In this document: positions 27,564-36,872 of the stretch, piece by piece | How positions within the stretch are numbered: the stretch's first letter is position 1 | Layout: each line of letters opens with the position of its first letter | Assembly (NCBI GenBank): GCA_903960845.1 | Contig: CAJCCF010000571.1 | Span: forward strand, 1-40,403 | Direction of reading: 5' to 3' | Source: an uncultured Verrucomicrobiota bacterium | GTDB taxonomy: Bacteria; Verrucomicrobiota; Verrucomicrobiia; Verrucomicrobiales; Verrucomicrobiaceae | Length of the DNA stretch: 40,403 nt | The notes under the pieces: model-generated | Told to the model about the DNA's origin: nothing | Databases searched by the model: none | The model's input: the letters and a program-made list of their open reading frames with translations, nothing else | Translations under genes and position numbers: made by a program

Positions 27564-28481
27564 TTATTTTCGGCGCAGGGTCACAAACAGCGCGGCATGA
27601 TCGCTGCCGGTGAGTCGCCAGATTTTCCTGGCCTCAAGGACCTCCCAGTCTGCGCCGACCCACACCTGGTCCAGGCTCAACAGCGGCAGGCCGCAGGGCC
27701 AGGTCTCTTTAAAACCTGAGCCAGCGACTTCAAACGACTCGACAAAATCCCTGCGAATGCCGGCGAGGTGCACGGATTCGAGCGGCGTATTGAAGTCACC
27801 CACCAGCATGGCATCACGCCGGCCCTGGGTGTGGTTGAGAGCCTCCTGCAATTGCTGGCGGCGTGAGTGAAACAAGTGCGGATACACGTCCGCCACCACG
27901 ACGGGAAAGGCTGATCCATGAGCCTTGACCTCAAATCGCGCAAAAGCGCCGATGCTTTCGAGCTTGCCCCTTTCCCGATAGCGCGAGGGCATTTGGGAGA
28001 ACCAGAGAATGCCGCGCGGCATCCATGCGACCTCATAGCCGGGCAGCGCGGACCTGTATCTTTCGATCAGCGTGCCTGCCGTGCTGCCCGGCTCGACAAA
28101 GGCCGCCAGCTGCGGTTTCAGCTCCCGCATGAGATCCACCATTTCCTGATCCAGTCCGGAAGGCCGGCCGAGATTCCAGAAGAGAAACGTCACCGCACTG
28201 TTGGTTGGGCCGGGCACCTTCCCTGCCACCTTGGGCTGAGGCGTGCACCATGATGATGACACCCACCACAGGGTGATCATGAGCGTGCTGACTGCGGCCA
28301 GCACTCTCAGCCGGCGTGTGGTGCGGGGCCATGCAGCAAGCATCAGGCTCAGTGCGATCAGGCACGGCTTGGGCAGGCCGTAGAATGCCAGTGCCCAGCG
28401 GATGTCATGATCCTTGAGCCACAGTTGCAGGATCAGGCCAGCGCCCAGAATCAGCCACCCGAAAACGTGCAGCACGCGCAT
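27564..28481 (-). CDS. membrane-anchored endonuclease/exonuclease/phosphatase (EEP) family protein
   Basis: N-terminal hydrophobic helices (VFGWLILGAGLILQLWL, LRVLAAVSTLMITLWWV); VTFLFWNLGRPSG, MLVGDFNTPLESV, SLDQVWVG, GSDHAALFVTL EEP motifs. Confidence 0.85.
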   Translation of the reverse strand: MRVLHVFGWLILGAGLILQLWLKDHDIRWALAFYGLPKPCLIALSLMLAAWPRTTRRLRVLAAVSTLMITLWWVSSSWCTPQPKVAGKVPGPTNSAVTFLFWNLGRPSGLDQEMVDLMRELKPQLAAFVEPGSTAGTLIERYRSALPGYEVAWMPRGILWFSQMPSRYRERGKLESIGAFARFEVKAHGSAFPVVVADVYPHLFHSRRQQLQEALNHTQGRRDAMLVGDFNTPLESVHLAGIRRDFVESFEVAGSGFKETWPCGLPLLSLDQVWVGADWEVLEARKIWRLTGSDHAALFVTLRRK

Positions 28482-28485
28482 GGCA

Positions 28486-29526
28486 TTAGCGCACAGGTGT
28501 CAGCACGACCTTTTGCACATCAAGCACCGCCGCCTTGAGTTTGTTCACCGGATCGATCACTAACCGCTGTGTGCCCGCCGCTTTGATTTCGATCTCGCCA
28601 GCCAGCACGTCCTGCCACTTTTGAAAGCCGCCGGTGTCCTGGGTGGCGAACTTCAGGGCTTGACCATTGAGTTTCACTTCGACCTCGCTGCCGTGATTGC
28701 CACCACCGCATCCGTGGGAGACCGCCACCTTGTAGCGACCGGGTTTCGTCACCTGAAACTCCCACTCCGCGAAGTCATCCGGATCCGTCCAATAGCCGAG
28801 GCAGTTTTTTTCCGGCTTTGACTCATAACGCATGGTCTCAGACCAGGTCGTGGCATCCCTGGCATTCAGAGTGATCACCCCGTCTTCTGCCTGCTTGATC
28901 TCTTCACCCTCCGAGGTTGGAATCAGCGCGATTTCCTGGATCGATAAGCCGGCATTTTCTGCGGGTGGAGTCAGCAGCGCAAAGGGCATGTCTCCGGGCT
29001 GTGCGATGGAGACCGTGCCCAGATACGATTTCGTCGGCTGTGAAGCACTTGCCAGAGTCTTCTTCACCATGAGATCGCCCATGCGGAACTGCATTCCAAG
29101 GGCGGCGCGTAACAAAGTGTAAGTTAGGCGGACCTGATAGCGGCCGGAGCGTTTTGCCTTGAATTTTGTCCAGGTGTAGGTCTCCCAGTGCGTGCCGTTG
29201 GAGTGCTCATAATCTTTGGGGCCAAAGGTGATGATGCCCCGCGTGGGCATGTCCTTGCGCTCCACAGGTTCACTGTTGCCAAACCCGCCGATATCCACCG
29301 CTTCAGGAAATTCCATTTCCTTGGGCGGGGTTGAATCCGCCACCGGCTTGATGGCCGCAGGCTGGGGTGCTGCCGGCTTGGTTGTCGCGGGCTGGGCAGC
29401 AGGAGTCTTTGCTTCAGCCTTTGGTGCAGCGGCCGGCTGTCCAGCCTTTGGTTCAGGTGCTTTATCGCAGGAGCAGAGGGTGAATGCCAGCGAGAGCGTG
29501 GCGGTGAAATGAGACGGGCGGATCAT
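28486..29526 (-). CDS. lipoprotein with Ala/Pro/Lys-rich linker and carbohydrate-binding-like beta-sandwich regions
   Basis: MIRPSHFTATLSLAFTLCSCDKAPEPKAGQPAAAPKAEAKTPAAQPATTKPAAPQ (lipobox-like LCSC); C-terminal DFAEWEFQVTKPGRYKVAVSHGCGGGNHGSEVEVKLNGQALKFATQDTGGFQKWQDVLAGEIEIKAAGTQRLVI resembles CBM6-like/putative carbohydrate-binding modules. Confidence 0.7.
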   Translation of the reverse strand: MIRPSHFTATLSLAFTLCSCDKAPEPKAGQPAAAPKAEAKTPAAQPATTKPAAPQPAAIKPVADSTPPKEMEFPEAVDIGGFGNSEPVERKDMPTRGIITFGPKDYEHSNGTHWETYTWTKFKAKRSGRYQVRLTYTLLRAALGMQFRMGDLMVKKTLASASQPTKSYLGTVSIAQPGDMPFALLTPPAENAGLSIQEIALIPTSEGEEIKQAEDGVITLNARDATTWSETMRYESKPEKNCLGYWTDPDDFAEWEFQVTKPGRYKVAVSHGCGGGNHGSEVEVKLNGQALKFATQDTGGFQKWQDVLAGEIEIKAAGTQRLVIDPVNKLKAAVLDVQKVVLTPVR

Positions 29527-29668
29527 GGGAAGGAAGCGACCAGACTGCCAGCAGGCGGCAGAATCGGCAACTGGTAACGAGTGACACGCAGAATCGTTAG
29601 CAGCAGGAGTGAGATTCTGTTTTCGGATCGTGGTTGGCATCCGTCAGCGTCCGGTTACGATGCATGCC

Positions 29669-29950
29669 ATGAAACACCCCGCCCACCCCTGCCCTGTTTG
29701 TGGATTCACCAAGCTCCGTGCCGCGCCGCGCAGCAGTTCCGGCGTTGGTTCCATGGAGATTTGCCCGTCTTGCGGATTTCAGTTTGGCGTCAGCGATGAC
29801 GATGACGGCATCAGCTATGAGGAATGGCGGGAAGATTGGATCGAGGGCGGCATGGAATGGACCAGCACGGGCATTGAACAACCGCGTGGCTGGAATGCCG
29901 CGGCCGCTCTGGCCACCGTCAAAAAAGCGGTGGTGAAGCGAAGCAAGTGA
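29669..29950 (+). CDS. small Cys-rich (CPxC) zinc-ribbon-like protein
   Basis: MKHPAHPCPVCGFTKLRAAPRSSSGVGSMEICPSCGFQFGVSDDDDGISYEEWREDWIEGGMEWTS; two CPxC pairs. Confidence 0.75.
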   Translation: MKHPAHPCPVCGFTKLRAAPRSSSGVGSMEICPSCGFQFGVSDDDDGISYEEWREDWIEGGMEWTSTGIEQPRGWNAAAALATVKKAVVKRSK

Positions 29951-30113
29951 CGCGATCCGTTGCGCTGGCTGACGGGTTGGTCGCGGAAAGGTGGCATGGC
30001 CTCCCTGCCCTTTGCCTCCGATCATAAACCCGCAGGAGCTCGGGCCTGGCATTCGCTTGATGGTGCGTGAAGGTGAGAGAGCCGGGGCGGTATGGGCGTA
30101 GTTGAATGCGTTT

Positions 30114-31499
30114 ATGCTCCCAAGTCATCCCAACAGTTTGTTCAACCGTCGCGAATGGCTTCGCGTTGGTGGATTGGGCTGCCTGGGGCTTTCTTTGCCT
30201 GCCATGCTGCAAGCGCGGGCACCGCGCAGCAGGGATGGCTCGTTTGGCCGGGCTAAAAGCTGCATCATCCTCTTCCTCAGTGGTGGCCCGCCGCAGCATG
30301 AGACCTTTGACCCGAAGCCGGATGCACCCTTGGAGATTCGGGGCGATTTCAAATCGATTCCTACCTCGGTGCCGGGCATTCATTTCTCCGAGACTCTGCC
30401 GCGCACGGCAAAGCTGATGCAGCACCTAGCCGTGATTCGCTCCATGACGACGGGCATCAATGCGCACTCCACCAGCGGCTGCTTCATGCTCACTGGCTAC
30501 GCACCCGCCTCAAAGGCTGAAAGCGTGCCGCCCAGTCACAACGACTGGCCCAGCATTGCCGCCACTGTCGGGGCCTTGAAACCGAGCCAGCGTTCGCCGC
30601 TTTCCTCCGTCGTTCTGCCCGAGCGTCTCGAAAACAACGGCAACGTTGTCTGGCCCGGTCAAAATGGCGGATTTATGGGTGCTCCATGGCATCCGCAGCT
30701 CATCCAATGCGATCCCAGCGCTGAACGCCTGCGAATCGAAGGCATGAGCCTTGTCGATGGTATCACGGATCTGCGTTTCCATGAGCGAGCCGGTCTGCTG
30801 CGGCAGTTGGATGCCAGCTTCCGTCTTTCGCTGGCCAATCCTTTGATCGAAGAGGCGGACGCCATGCATCAACGGGCGTTTGAGCTGATCCATTCCGAGT
30901 CCAGCCGAAGCGCGCTTGAAATCGAGCGCGAGCCTGCCGCCATGCGCGACCACTACGGCCGCGGGCGCTTTGGGCAAAGCGTGCTGCTTGCGCGCCGGCT
31001 TGTTGAGGCCGGCACACGACTTGTGCAGGTCAACTGGCCGCGCGAACCAGGTGACTTTAATGAGGGCAGTCCACTTTGGGATACCCACCAGCGCAACGGG
31101 CCGCGCGTGCGTGACGTGCTGGCTCCGCAGTTCGATGTGGCCTATGCGGCACTGATCCAGGATTTGCATGCTCGCGGGTTGCTTGATGAAACGCTTGTCG
31201 TCGTCATGGGTGAGTTCGGGCGCTCGCCCATCATCAACAAGAGCGGAGGGCGCGATCACTGGGGCAATGTGTTTTCTGTCGTCATGGCCGGTGCAGGCAT
31301 CGAAGGTGGCCAAATCATTGGTTCGAGCGATAAGATCGGCGGTTTTCCCGAAGACCGGCCTGTTTATCCGCCTGATCTCGCCGCCACCATCTTCCACCTG
31401 CTTGGCATTCAGCCGAACCACGAATTCATGGACGCACTCCAGCGTCCGCGCGCCGTCACGGACGGCGGTGTACCGCTGCGTGAACTCGTCGGTATCTGA
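30114..31499 (+). CDS. DUF1501 (secreted, sulfatase-like fold) protein
   Basis: RREWLRVGGLGCLGLSLPAMLQARA (Tat-like); KSCIILFLSGGPPQHETFDPKPDAPLEIRGDFKSIPTSVPGIHFSETLPRTAKLMQHLAVIRSMTTGINAHSTSGCFMLTGY...VVVMGEFGRSPIINKSGGRDHWGNVFSVVMAGAGIEGGQIIGSSDKIGGFPEDRPVYPPDLAATIFHLLGI. Confidence 0.95.
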   Translation: MLPSHPNSLFNRREWLRVGGLGCLGLSLPAMLQARAPRSRDGSFGRAKSCIILFLSGGPPQHETFDPKPDAPLEIRGDFKSIPTSVPGIHFSETLPRTAKLMQHLAVIRSMTTGINAHSTSGCFMLTGYAPASKAESVPPSHNDWPSIAATVGALKPSQRSPLSSVVLPERLENNGNVVWPGQNGGFMGAPWHPQLIQCDPSAERLRIEGMSLVDGITDLRFHERAGLLRQLDASFRLSLANPLIEEADAMHQRAFELIHSESSRSALEIEREPAAMRDHYGRGRFGQSVLLARRLVEAGTRLVQVNWPREPGDFNEGSPLWDTHQRNGPRVRDVLAPQFDVAYAALIQDLHARGLLDETLVVVMGEFGRSPIINKSGGRDHWGNVFSVVMAGAGIEGGQIIGSSDKIGGFPEDRPVYPPDLAATIFHLLGIQPNHEFMDALQRPRAVTDGGVPLRELVGI

Positions 31500-31638
31500 T
31501 GCAGATTTCTTCTCCCGGTCCCTGTCGCGAGGGCAGGGAAGGGCATCGGTTTCGATCCGACTAACAAAAGATGAAACGGAAAAATCCGTCAACCGGGGCA
31601 GCCCGCGCCTCAGAAGATGATTCCGGGGCAGGGGACCG

Positions 31639-31725
31639 TGGTGCCGATGACCGGACTCGAACCGGTAAGGGATGTTATCCCAGCAGATTTTAAGTCTGCT
31701 GTGTTTACCATTTCACCACATCGGC
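31639..31725 (-). tRNA. tRNA-Leu (anticodon TAA)
   Basis: Reverse complement GCCGATGTGGTGAAATGGTAAACACAGCAGACTTAAAATCTGCTGGGATAACATCCCTTACCGGTTCGAGTCCGGTCATCGGCACCA; class II with long variable arm, loop CTTAAAA, encoded CCA. Confidence 0.96.
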
Positions 31726-31879
31726 GTGGAACGGGACGGTGACCATAGCAGATTTTCCGGGCTGAACCATTGCTAATTCTTGCCAACCAAGCGATGAAGG
31801 TTGACTCCTGCATTCTGCTGAACAGCGCAATCTGCGTGCCAACCCCCACCTGCTTGTCCGTTACTCTCTCTGACTTCTA

Positions 31880-32446
31880 ATGATTCACTCCTGGCTCAAA
31901 AGGGTGCAGGACACCCGTCAGCGCAATAAGGGCTCCGACATCGGAGCCTGGCCGGCTCGATTGCAGACGGCGTGGGCGCTTTTCCGCCAGGTGCTGCCTG
32001 AGGATAAACCTGACCGCGAGGTGGCGGACTTCGGCTGTGGCAGGCAGCAGTTGAAAACACTGCTGCCCGCCGGCTGGAGCTATGTGCCATACGATTGGAC
32101 ACCACGCAGCCCCGACACCCGCGTTTGTGATCTGGCGGTCGCTGCACCAACCGGGGCGCATGAAATCATTTTCATGCTCGGCGTGCTCGAATACATGCCT
32201 GACCCGGCGCGACTTTTATCCCATGCCCTGAACCAGGCGCGCTGGACGGTGTTTTCTTGCTTCTGTGGCTGGTCGCCGCTGCGCGCCTGGAAGCAGGGCT
32301 GGCGCGGCCGGCTCTCACGCCGCGCTGTGGAGCGTGTTTTAAAGGGGGCTAATGTGCAGGTGCGCGCCTATCAGGACTGGCGTGGTGATGGCGGCTTGTG
32401 GGTCTGCGAAAATCTTGATCACCAAACGGGAGGGCAGGGGACTTGA
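31880..32446 (+). CDS. SAM-dependent methyltransferase
   Basis: REVADFGCGRQQLKTLLPAGWSYVPYDWTPRSPDTRVCDLA...HEIIFMLGVLEYMPDPARLLSHALNQAR; class I methyltransferase motif I and post-II pattern. Confidence 0.75.
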   Translation: MIHSWLKRVQDTRQRNKGSDIGAWPARLQTAWALFRQVLPEDKPDREVADFGCGRQQLKTLLPAGWSYVPYDWTPRSPDTRVCDLAVAAPTGAHEIIFMLGVLEYMPDPARLLSHALNQARWTVFSCFCGWSPLRAWKQGWRGRLSRRAVERVLKGANVQVRAYQDWRGDGGLWVCENLDHQTGGQGT

Positions 32447-34689
32447 AGCTGGCCTTGCTAACACCCGCCATCGGCAGCCGCAATGCGGGTGACGCGATGA
32501 TTGAATCGGCCATCCGCAGGCTCGTGCCGGCGGAATCCTTTGAGCGATTTACGCTCAGGCGTGCTCTGACGGGAGAGGAAATCGCCGCGCTGAATGCCTG
32601 CGATGCCGCCATCATCTGCGGATCGAATCTGTATCAAAACAAACTTCAATGCGCGCTCGATGCGGATTTTCTGAACCGCCTGCGTGTGCCGCTGATCCCG
32701 CTGGGCATCGGTGCCAGTTCAGCCACCGGCACGCTGCCGCAGATGAGCGCCGGTGATGCGGACATCGTGCGCGGCTTGCATTCACGCTCGGCGCTTGGTT
32801 CCGTGAGGGATGGACCCACGCTGCGCTTTCTCCAGAGTTTGGGGATTCAGAATGTGCGTCTCACCGGCTGCCCGGTGCTTTTTCATGGCCTGAGCCGTCC
32901 GGAAATCCAGATGGGAGACGGCGTGGTCACACTGAGCCTCCGGCAGACTTTCTTGCATGGAGCGGAGCCCCTGGAAGCAGGGCAGGAACCATTGCTGGAC
33001 GCCTTTTGCAACGCGCACCGCCCCACGCTCATCACCCAAGGGCCGGCGGATTTGGATCAGGCAAAACGGCTGGTTTGGCGGCATGGTCTGGACCACATCT
33101 ACGATGACGAAAACCAGTGCGAGACACATGAGTGGCTGGCTCCGCGTCAGGCCTGGACAGGCGGTTTCCGGCTGCATTATGGCATGCTCTCGCTCTCTCA
33201 TGGTCGACCCGCCTGGTTCATTGGTCATGACACCCGGGTGCAGGGTTTCTGCGAGTTGATGGGTCTTCCTTATCTGGATATTCGTGAGGCCAGCCCGGCG
33301 GATGTGCTAGCGTGGGGACCGCAGCGAATGGGCGATTTTGCCCAATTCGGTGCACGCTGGCAGGAGCTCGCCGCCGAGATGCGTGCCGTGCTGGTGGCGA
33401 ATGGACTGCCTTGTGCGCTGGACAACCCACCGAAGCCAAAACCGCGCCTCCTCTTCATGGTTCCGCGCCGCGAGTGGGCGTACGACTTTTCGGCGCTGTC
33501 CATGCGTGCCGGTTTGGAAAATGAGTACGACGTGCGGATGAGATATTCCACGGATGCTCCAATACTGCGGCCCGAGTCCTACGATCTTGCCATCATCTTT
33601 TACTGGGCGGAAATCATGCAGTTGCAGCGCGGATTTGATCCAAACCGCGTGATCCAGTACGTCTCCAGTCATCGCTGGCAATTTCCGGGCAAGCACGGAC
33701 CACTCTCTGTGCATGATTTCATCTGGAAGTATCTGAGCCGGGCGGGCACGATCTTTACCACGTCCATGCGACTTTTGAGCCTGTTGCATGGCGAGATGCC
33801 GCGTGTGTTCCATGCGCCGAATGGCTTTGAACCGGCGAAGTTCCGCCGCACCCGGGAGCGGCGCGGGCCGCTGCGCATCGGTGCCGCGGGCTGGTCGGGT
33901 GATTCCGTCAAAGGCTTTGGAGAGATTCTTGTGCCGGCCGCTGCGGGTTATGATTTCGAGCTCGCGGATGGCCAAATGAGCCATGCGGAGATGAACAATT
34001 TTTACAATCAATTTGATGTCGTGGCCATCACCTCGGCGCATGAGGGTGAGCCGCTGACATTGATCGAAGCCATGGCCGCAGGCTGTTTCCCGGTTTGTTC
34101 CGATGTGGGCATTGTGCCCGAGTTGATACGCGATCGTGAAAACGGCATCATCGTGAAACAGCGCACGATTGAAGGCTTCCGCGAAGCCTTTGCATGGTGC
34201 GCCGCCAATCTCGACAAAGTGCGCGAAGGCGGCCGCCTCAATGCCATCCAGCTTCTGGAAACACGTTCCTGGGAGCATCTCCTGCCTGACCTGCGCCAGC
34301 AGGTCGCAGAGGCCATGGCCTGGGGTTCACGGCCACGGTTCATCATGGAGACGGCTTCCCACACGGATGCGGCAACGGTGAAAAAACTGCAATGTTTGTT
34401 AGGTCGGTTCAGGCAGTCGGTTGCATTGGAGCCGCCTGATGATGAACCGATGCTGGATCTGGCCCGGGATGTTCAGCGTCATGCCGAGGCGGGAAAATCC
34501 TGGCGGATGCTTCCGGGGTACTGCTACAAAGTGCAGATCTTTAACGTCACCGGTCCGCAGGGACTCGGCTGGGAGGGTTTGGAGAAGGCGCTTTCCGAGG
34601 CACTGCTGCCTGCACCGCCTGTGCGGTTTCCACTGGTCCAGCGCACACGGCGTTTTCTTCTGCGGCAGCTTCAGAGTTTTGGCCGATGA
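32443..34689 (+). CDS. fusion protein: N-terminal polysaccharide pyruvyl transferase-like domain, C-terminal GT-B glycosyltransferase (GT4-like)
   Basis: N-term MKLALLTPAIGSRNAGDAMIESAIRRLVP...DAAIICGSNLYQ...LIPLGIGASS...SVRDGPTLRFLQSLGIQNVRLTGCPVLF; C-term APNGFEPAKFRRTRERRGPLRIGAAGWSG...VVAITSAHEGEPLTLIEAMAAGCFPVCSDVGIVPELIRDRENGIIV. Confidence 0.85.
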   Translation: MKLALLTPAIGSRNAGDAMIESAIRRLVPAESFERFTLRRALTGEEIAALNACDAAIICGSNLYQNKLQCALDADFLNRLRVPLIPLGIGASSATGTLPQMSAGDADIVRGLHSRSALGSVRDGPTLRFLQSLGIQNVRLTGCPVLFHGLSRPEIQMGDGVVTLSLRQTFLHGAEPLEAGQEPLLDAFCNAHRPTLITQGPADLDQAKRLVWRHGLDHIYDDENQCETHEWLAPRQAWTGGFRLHYGMLSLSHGRPAWFIGHDTRVQGFCELMGLPYLDIREASPADVLAWGPQRMGDFAQFGARWQELAAEMRAVLVANGLPCALDNPPKPKPRLLFMVPRREWAYDFSALSMRAGLENEYDVRMRYSTDAPILRPESYDLAIIFYWAEIMQLQRGFDPNRVIQYVSSHRWQFPGKHGPLSVHDFIWKYLSRAGTIFTTSMRLLSLLHGEMPRVFHAPNGFEPAKFRRTRERRGPLRIGAAGWSGDSVKGFGEILVPAAAGYDFELADGQMSHAEMNNFYNQFDVVAITSAHEGEPLTLIEAMAAGCFPVCSDVGIVPELIRDRENGIIVKQRTIEGFREAFAWCAANLDKVREGGRLNAIQLLETRSWEHLLPDLRQQVAEAMAWGSRPRFIMETASHTDAATVKKLQCLLGRFRQSVALEPPDDEPMLDLARDVQRHAEAGKSWRMLPGYCYKVQIFNVTGPQGLGWEGLEKALSEALLPAPPVRFPLVQRTRRFLLRQLQSFGR

Positions 34690-35813
34690 AACCCGTGCCC
34701 CGACTCGTCCGCTCAGTCATGCGCTGGCTTATCCGTCGGCCGCGTCGAGTGACTTTGAGTCTCAGGGATGGCTCACTCTCCCGAGTGCTGCGTGATCTCT
34801 GGCCGACGCTGCCATCTGGCGCTGAATTTGCTTTTCAGACGCGGGATGCCCCCCACGAAATCTGTGCTGTGGTCACCACTCAGGGCTGGCTGCTCCGGGA
34901 CATCGAGCGCCCGGAGGACGGGGAGCTGAGCACTGTCCATTTACAAAAACCCTCACATGGCCGCCTGATCCCGCAAGAGCCTGATTGGCCGGTTGAGTGC
35001 CAGCATTGGAGGGTCAAGATCGCCGAGAGTGCACAAAGAGCCGATTTACCCAAAGCTCAGCGCCTGAGTGCCGCGCGGCAACGTCGCTGCCATGTCATCG
35101 GCGTCGGTATCGCTAAATCCGGCACTCGCAGTCTGGCCGGGCTGTTCAGCCGTTATCACAGCGCGCATGAATTTGAGGCGGCGCAAACTATCCAACGAAT
35201 CACTGAGCGGCGTGAAACCGTGACCGCAGACTGGCTTCAAAAGCGTGATCAGCGCTCCGGTTTTCTGGAGTGCGACAGCTCGCAGCTTCACTATTGGTAT
35301 CTCGCAGACATCGTGTGTGCCTTTCCTGACGCGCGTTTTATCCTCACCATTCGCGAGCCGCGTGCCTGGCTGGATTCGCTGATCAATCACCGGCTCGCGC
35401 GCGGACTGCCGCCAGACTGGGCGGCTCTCGAAGAATTGCGCTTTGGTCCGCCTTCGGAGAATTGGACCGGACCGGAGAGCCTGCTTGCCCTGCATGGCCG
35501 TCCTTCGCTGGACAGTGTGTTTTCTTTTTGGGTACTGCATCATCAGGCAGTCCTCGACACGGTGCCGCCGGAGCGTCTGCTCGTGTTGCGTGTGCAGCAA
35601 ATCAGCACGGAGTCCTCCCGCATCGCCCGTTTCGCAGGCGTTCCCCCCGAAACACTGACTCCTGCCGCCGCTCACCTGAATCCCGGCCATGCGCGCTTTG
35701 ATCTTCTTGAGAGACTTCCAGCGGGGTATTTGGAATCGAAGATAGACGAGCACTGCACCAGTCTCTGGCAACAAATGATCGCCAGAGCGGATGACAAAAT
35801 GGTTGCTGTTTGA
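34686..35813 (+). CDS. sulfotransferase family protein
   Basis: HVIGVGIAKSGTRSLAGLFSRYHSAHEFE (PAPS 5'-phosphosulfate loop-like KSGTRSL)...DIVCAFPDARFILTIREPRAWLDSLINH...HHQAVLDTVPPERLLVLRVQQI; ATGA overlap with the preceding gene. Confidence 0.85.
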   Translation: MKPVPRLVRSVMRWLIRRPRRVTLSLRDGSLSRVLRDLWPTLPSGAEFAFQTRDAPHEICAVVTTQGWLLRDIERPEDGELSTVHLQKPSHGRLIPQEPDWPVECQHWRVKIAESAQRADLPKAQRLSAARQRRCHVIGVGIAKSGTRSLAGLFSRYHSAHEFEAAQTIQRITERRETVTADWLQKRDQRSGFLECDSSQLHYWYLADIVCAFPDARFILTIREPRAWLDSLINHRLARGLPPDWAALEELRFGPPSENWTGPESLLALHGRPSLDSVFSFWVLHHQAVLDTVPPERLLVLRVQQISTESSRIARFAGVPPETLTPAAAHLNPGHARFDLLERLPAGYLESKIDEHCTSLWQQMIARADDKMVAV

Positions 35814-35839
35814 GCCTTAAACTGGCTATGGTAAGGCTT

Positions 35840-36409
35840 ATGGCCTCGCTCAATAAAGTCATGCTAATCGGCAATCTCACCCGTGATCCGGAGGTGCGTT
35901 ACACGCCCAAAGGCAGCGCTGTGTGTGACATGGCAATCGCCGTCAATCGCCGCTACGTCAATGATGCCGGCGAACGTCAGGAGGAGGTGACTTATCTTGA
36001 CGTCGTTCTCTGGGATAAGAAGGCTGAACTTGCCGCCCAGTATCTTTCCAAAGGCAAACCCGTCTTCGTTGAAGGCCGCCTGCAAATGGATTCCTGGGAG
36101 GACAAAGCCACCGGTCAGAAACGCACCAAAATCCGCATCATCTGCGAGAACATGCAGTTCCTCGATAGTAAAGGTGGCAGCGGTGGCGGCCACTCGGGTG
36201 GCGACGATGGTGAAGGCTACGGCGCACCTGCTCCGCAGCAGCGCCGCCCGATGGGAGGTGGCGGTGGTGGAGGCGGCGGTGGCTATCAGCAGCGCCCTCA
36301 ACCAGCGCAGCGTCCCCAACCTCAGCGGCCCGCACCGGCACGGCAGGAAGACGACTTCGGCGAGGGACCGATCACCGACGGCATGGAGGGCGACGACATC
36401 CCGTTTTGA
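35840..36409 (+). CDS. ssb: single-stranded DNA-binding protein
   Basis: MASLNKVMLIGNLTRDPEVRYTPKGSAVCDMAIAVNRRYV...EEVTYLDVVLWDKKAELAAQYLSKGKPVFVEGRLQMDSWEDKATGQKRTKIRIICENMQFL, Gly/Gln/Pro linker and acidic tip DDIPF. Confidence 0.97.
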   Translation: MASLNKVMLIGNLTRDPEVRYTPKGSAVCDMAIAVNRRYVNDAGERQEEVTYLDVVLWDKKAELAAQYLSKGKPVFVEGRLQMDSWEDKATGQKRTKIRIICENMQFLDSKGGSGGGHSGGDDGEGYGAPAPQQRRPMGGGGGGGGGGYQQRPQPAQRPQPQRPAPARQEDDFGEGPITDGMEGDDIPF

Positions 36410-36452
36410 TCGCCTGATTGTGCAGTCATTGTGCATTGATGTGCAGGTTTTG

Positions 36453-36480
36453 ACAGCCCTCTAGGAAACTGGAGGGCTGT
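36453..36480 (+). terminator. Rho-independent-like terminator hairpin downstream of ssb
   Basis: ACAGCCCTCTAG-GAAA-CTGGAGGGCTGT: 12-bp stem (one G-T wobble) with GAAA tetraloop, followed by a short T-containing run (TCGTTT). Confidence 0.75.
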
Positions 36481-36536
36481 TCGTTTGGTGGTTAGTCCGC
36501 TGCTCATGATGAGTGGCGGCGAACCAACTCAACGCC

Positions 36537-36770
36537 ATGAAAGCACTCCTGCCCGCACTCTTCCTCGCCATCGTCAGCGTCACTGCTGTTTTTGCTAAAG
36601 GTGGTCCCGCCATCAATGACAAGTGCCCTGTGGATGGTAAGACCGTCCGCATCATTTACCGCATTTTCGCAGACAAGGGTACGATTGCCTTTTGCTGCGT
36701 GGACTGCATGGAGGCCTACCAAAAAAACCCGGCGCGCTACACCGTCACGGTCAAGGAACCCGGCAAGTAA
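36537..36770 (+). CDS. small secreted YHS-like/Cys-rich protein
   Basis: Signal MKALLPALFLAIVSVTAVFA; KCPVDGKTVRIIYRIFADKGTIAFCCVDCMEAYQKNPARYT resembles YHS-type metal-binding domains. Confidence 0.7.
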   Translation: MKALLPALFLAIVSVTAVFAKGGPAINDKCPVDGKTVRIIYRIFADKGTIAFCCVDCMEAYQKNPARYTVTVKEPGK

Positions 36771-36872
36771 TTGTTGGTCATTAGGAGACGCGGCTTGCGT
36801 CCACGGGCAGGTTCAGGTTTTGAATCATCCCATGCCCGCCGCCGTGTTCCGAACCCCCTTGGTATCGCATCC

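Noticed and set aside
30510-31592. 360-aa minus-strand ORF
   Set aside because: Antisense of a convincing DUF1501 gene; shadow ORF.
31682-31756. 10-bp direct repeat AGCAGATTTT at tRNA-Leu and just upstream of it
   Set aside because: Too short, and it repeats anticodon-arm rather than tRNA 3'-end sequence; no integrase, so not credible as att sites.
33307-34278. 323-aa minus-strand ORF
   Set aside because: Antisense of the pyruvyltransferase/glycosyltransferase fusion; shadow ORF.
36180-36345. Gly/Gln/Pro-rich low-complexity stretch in ssb
   Set aside because: Normal feature of SSB C-terminal linkers; not unusual.
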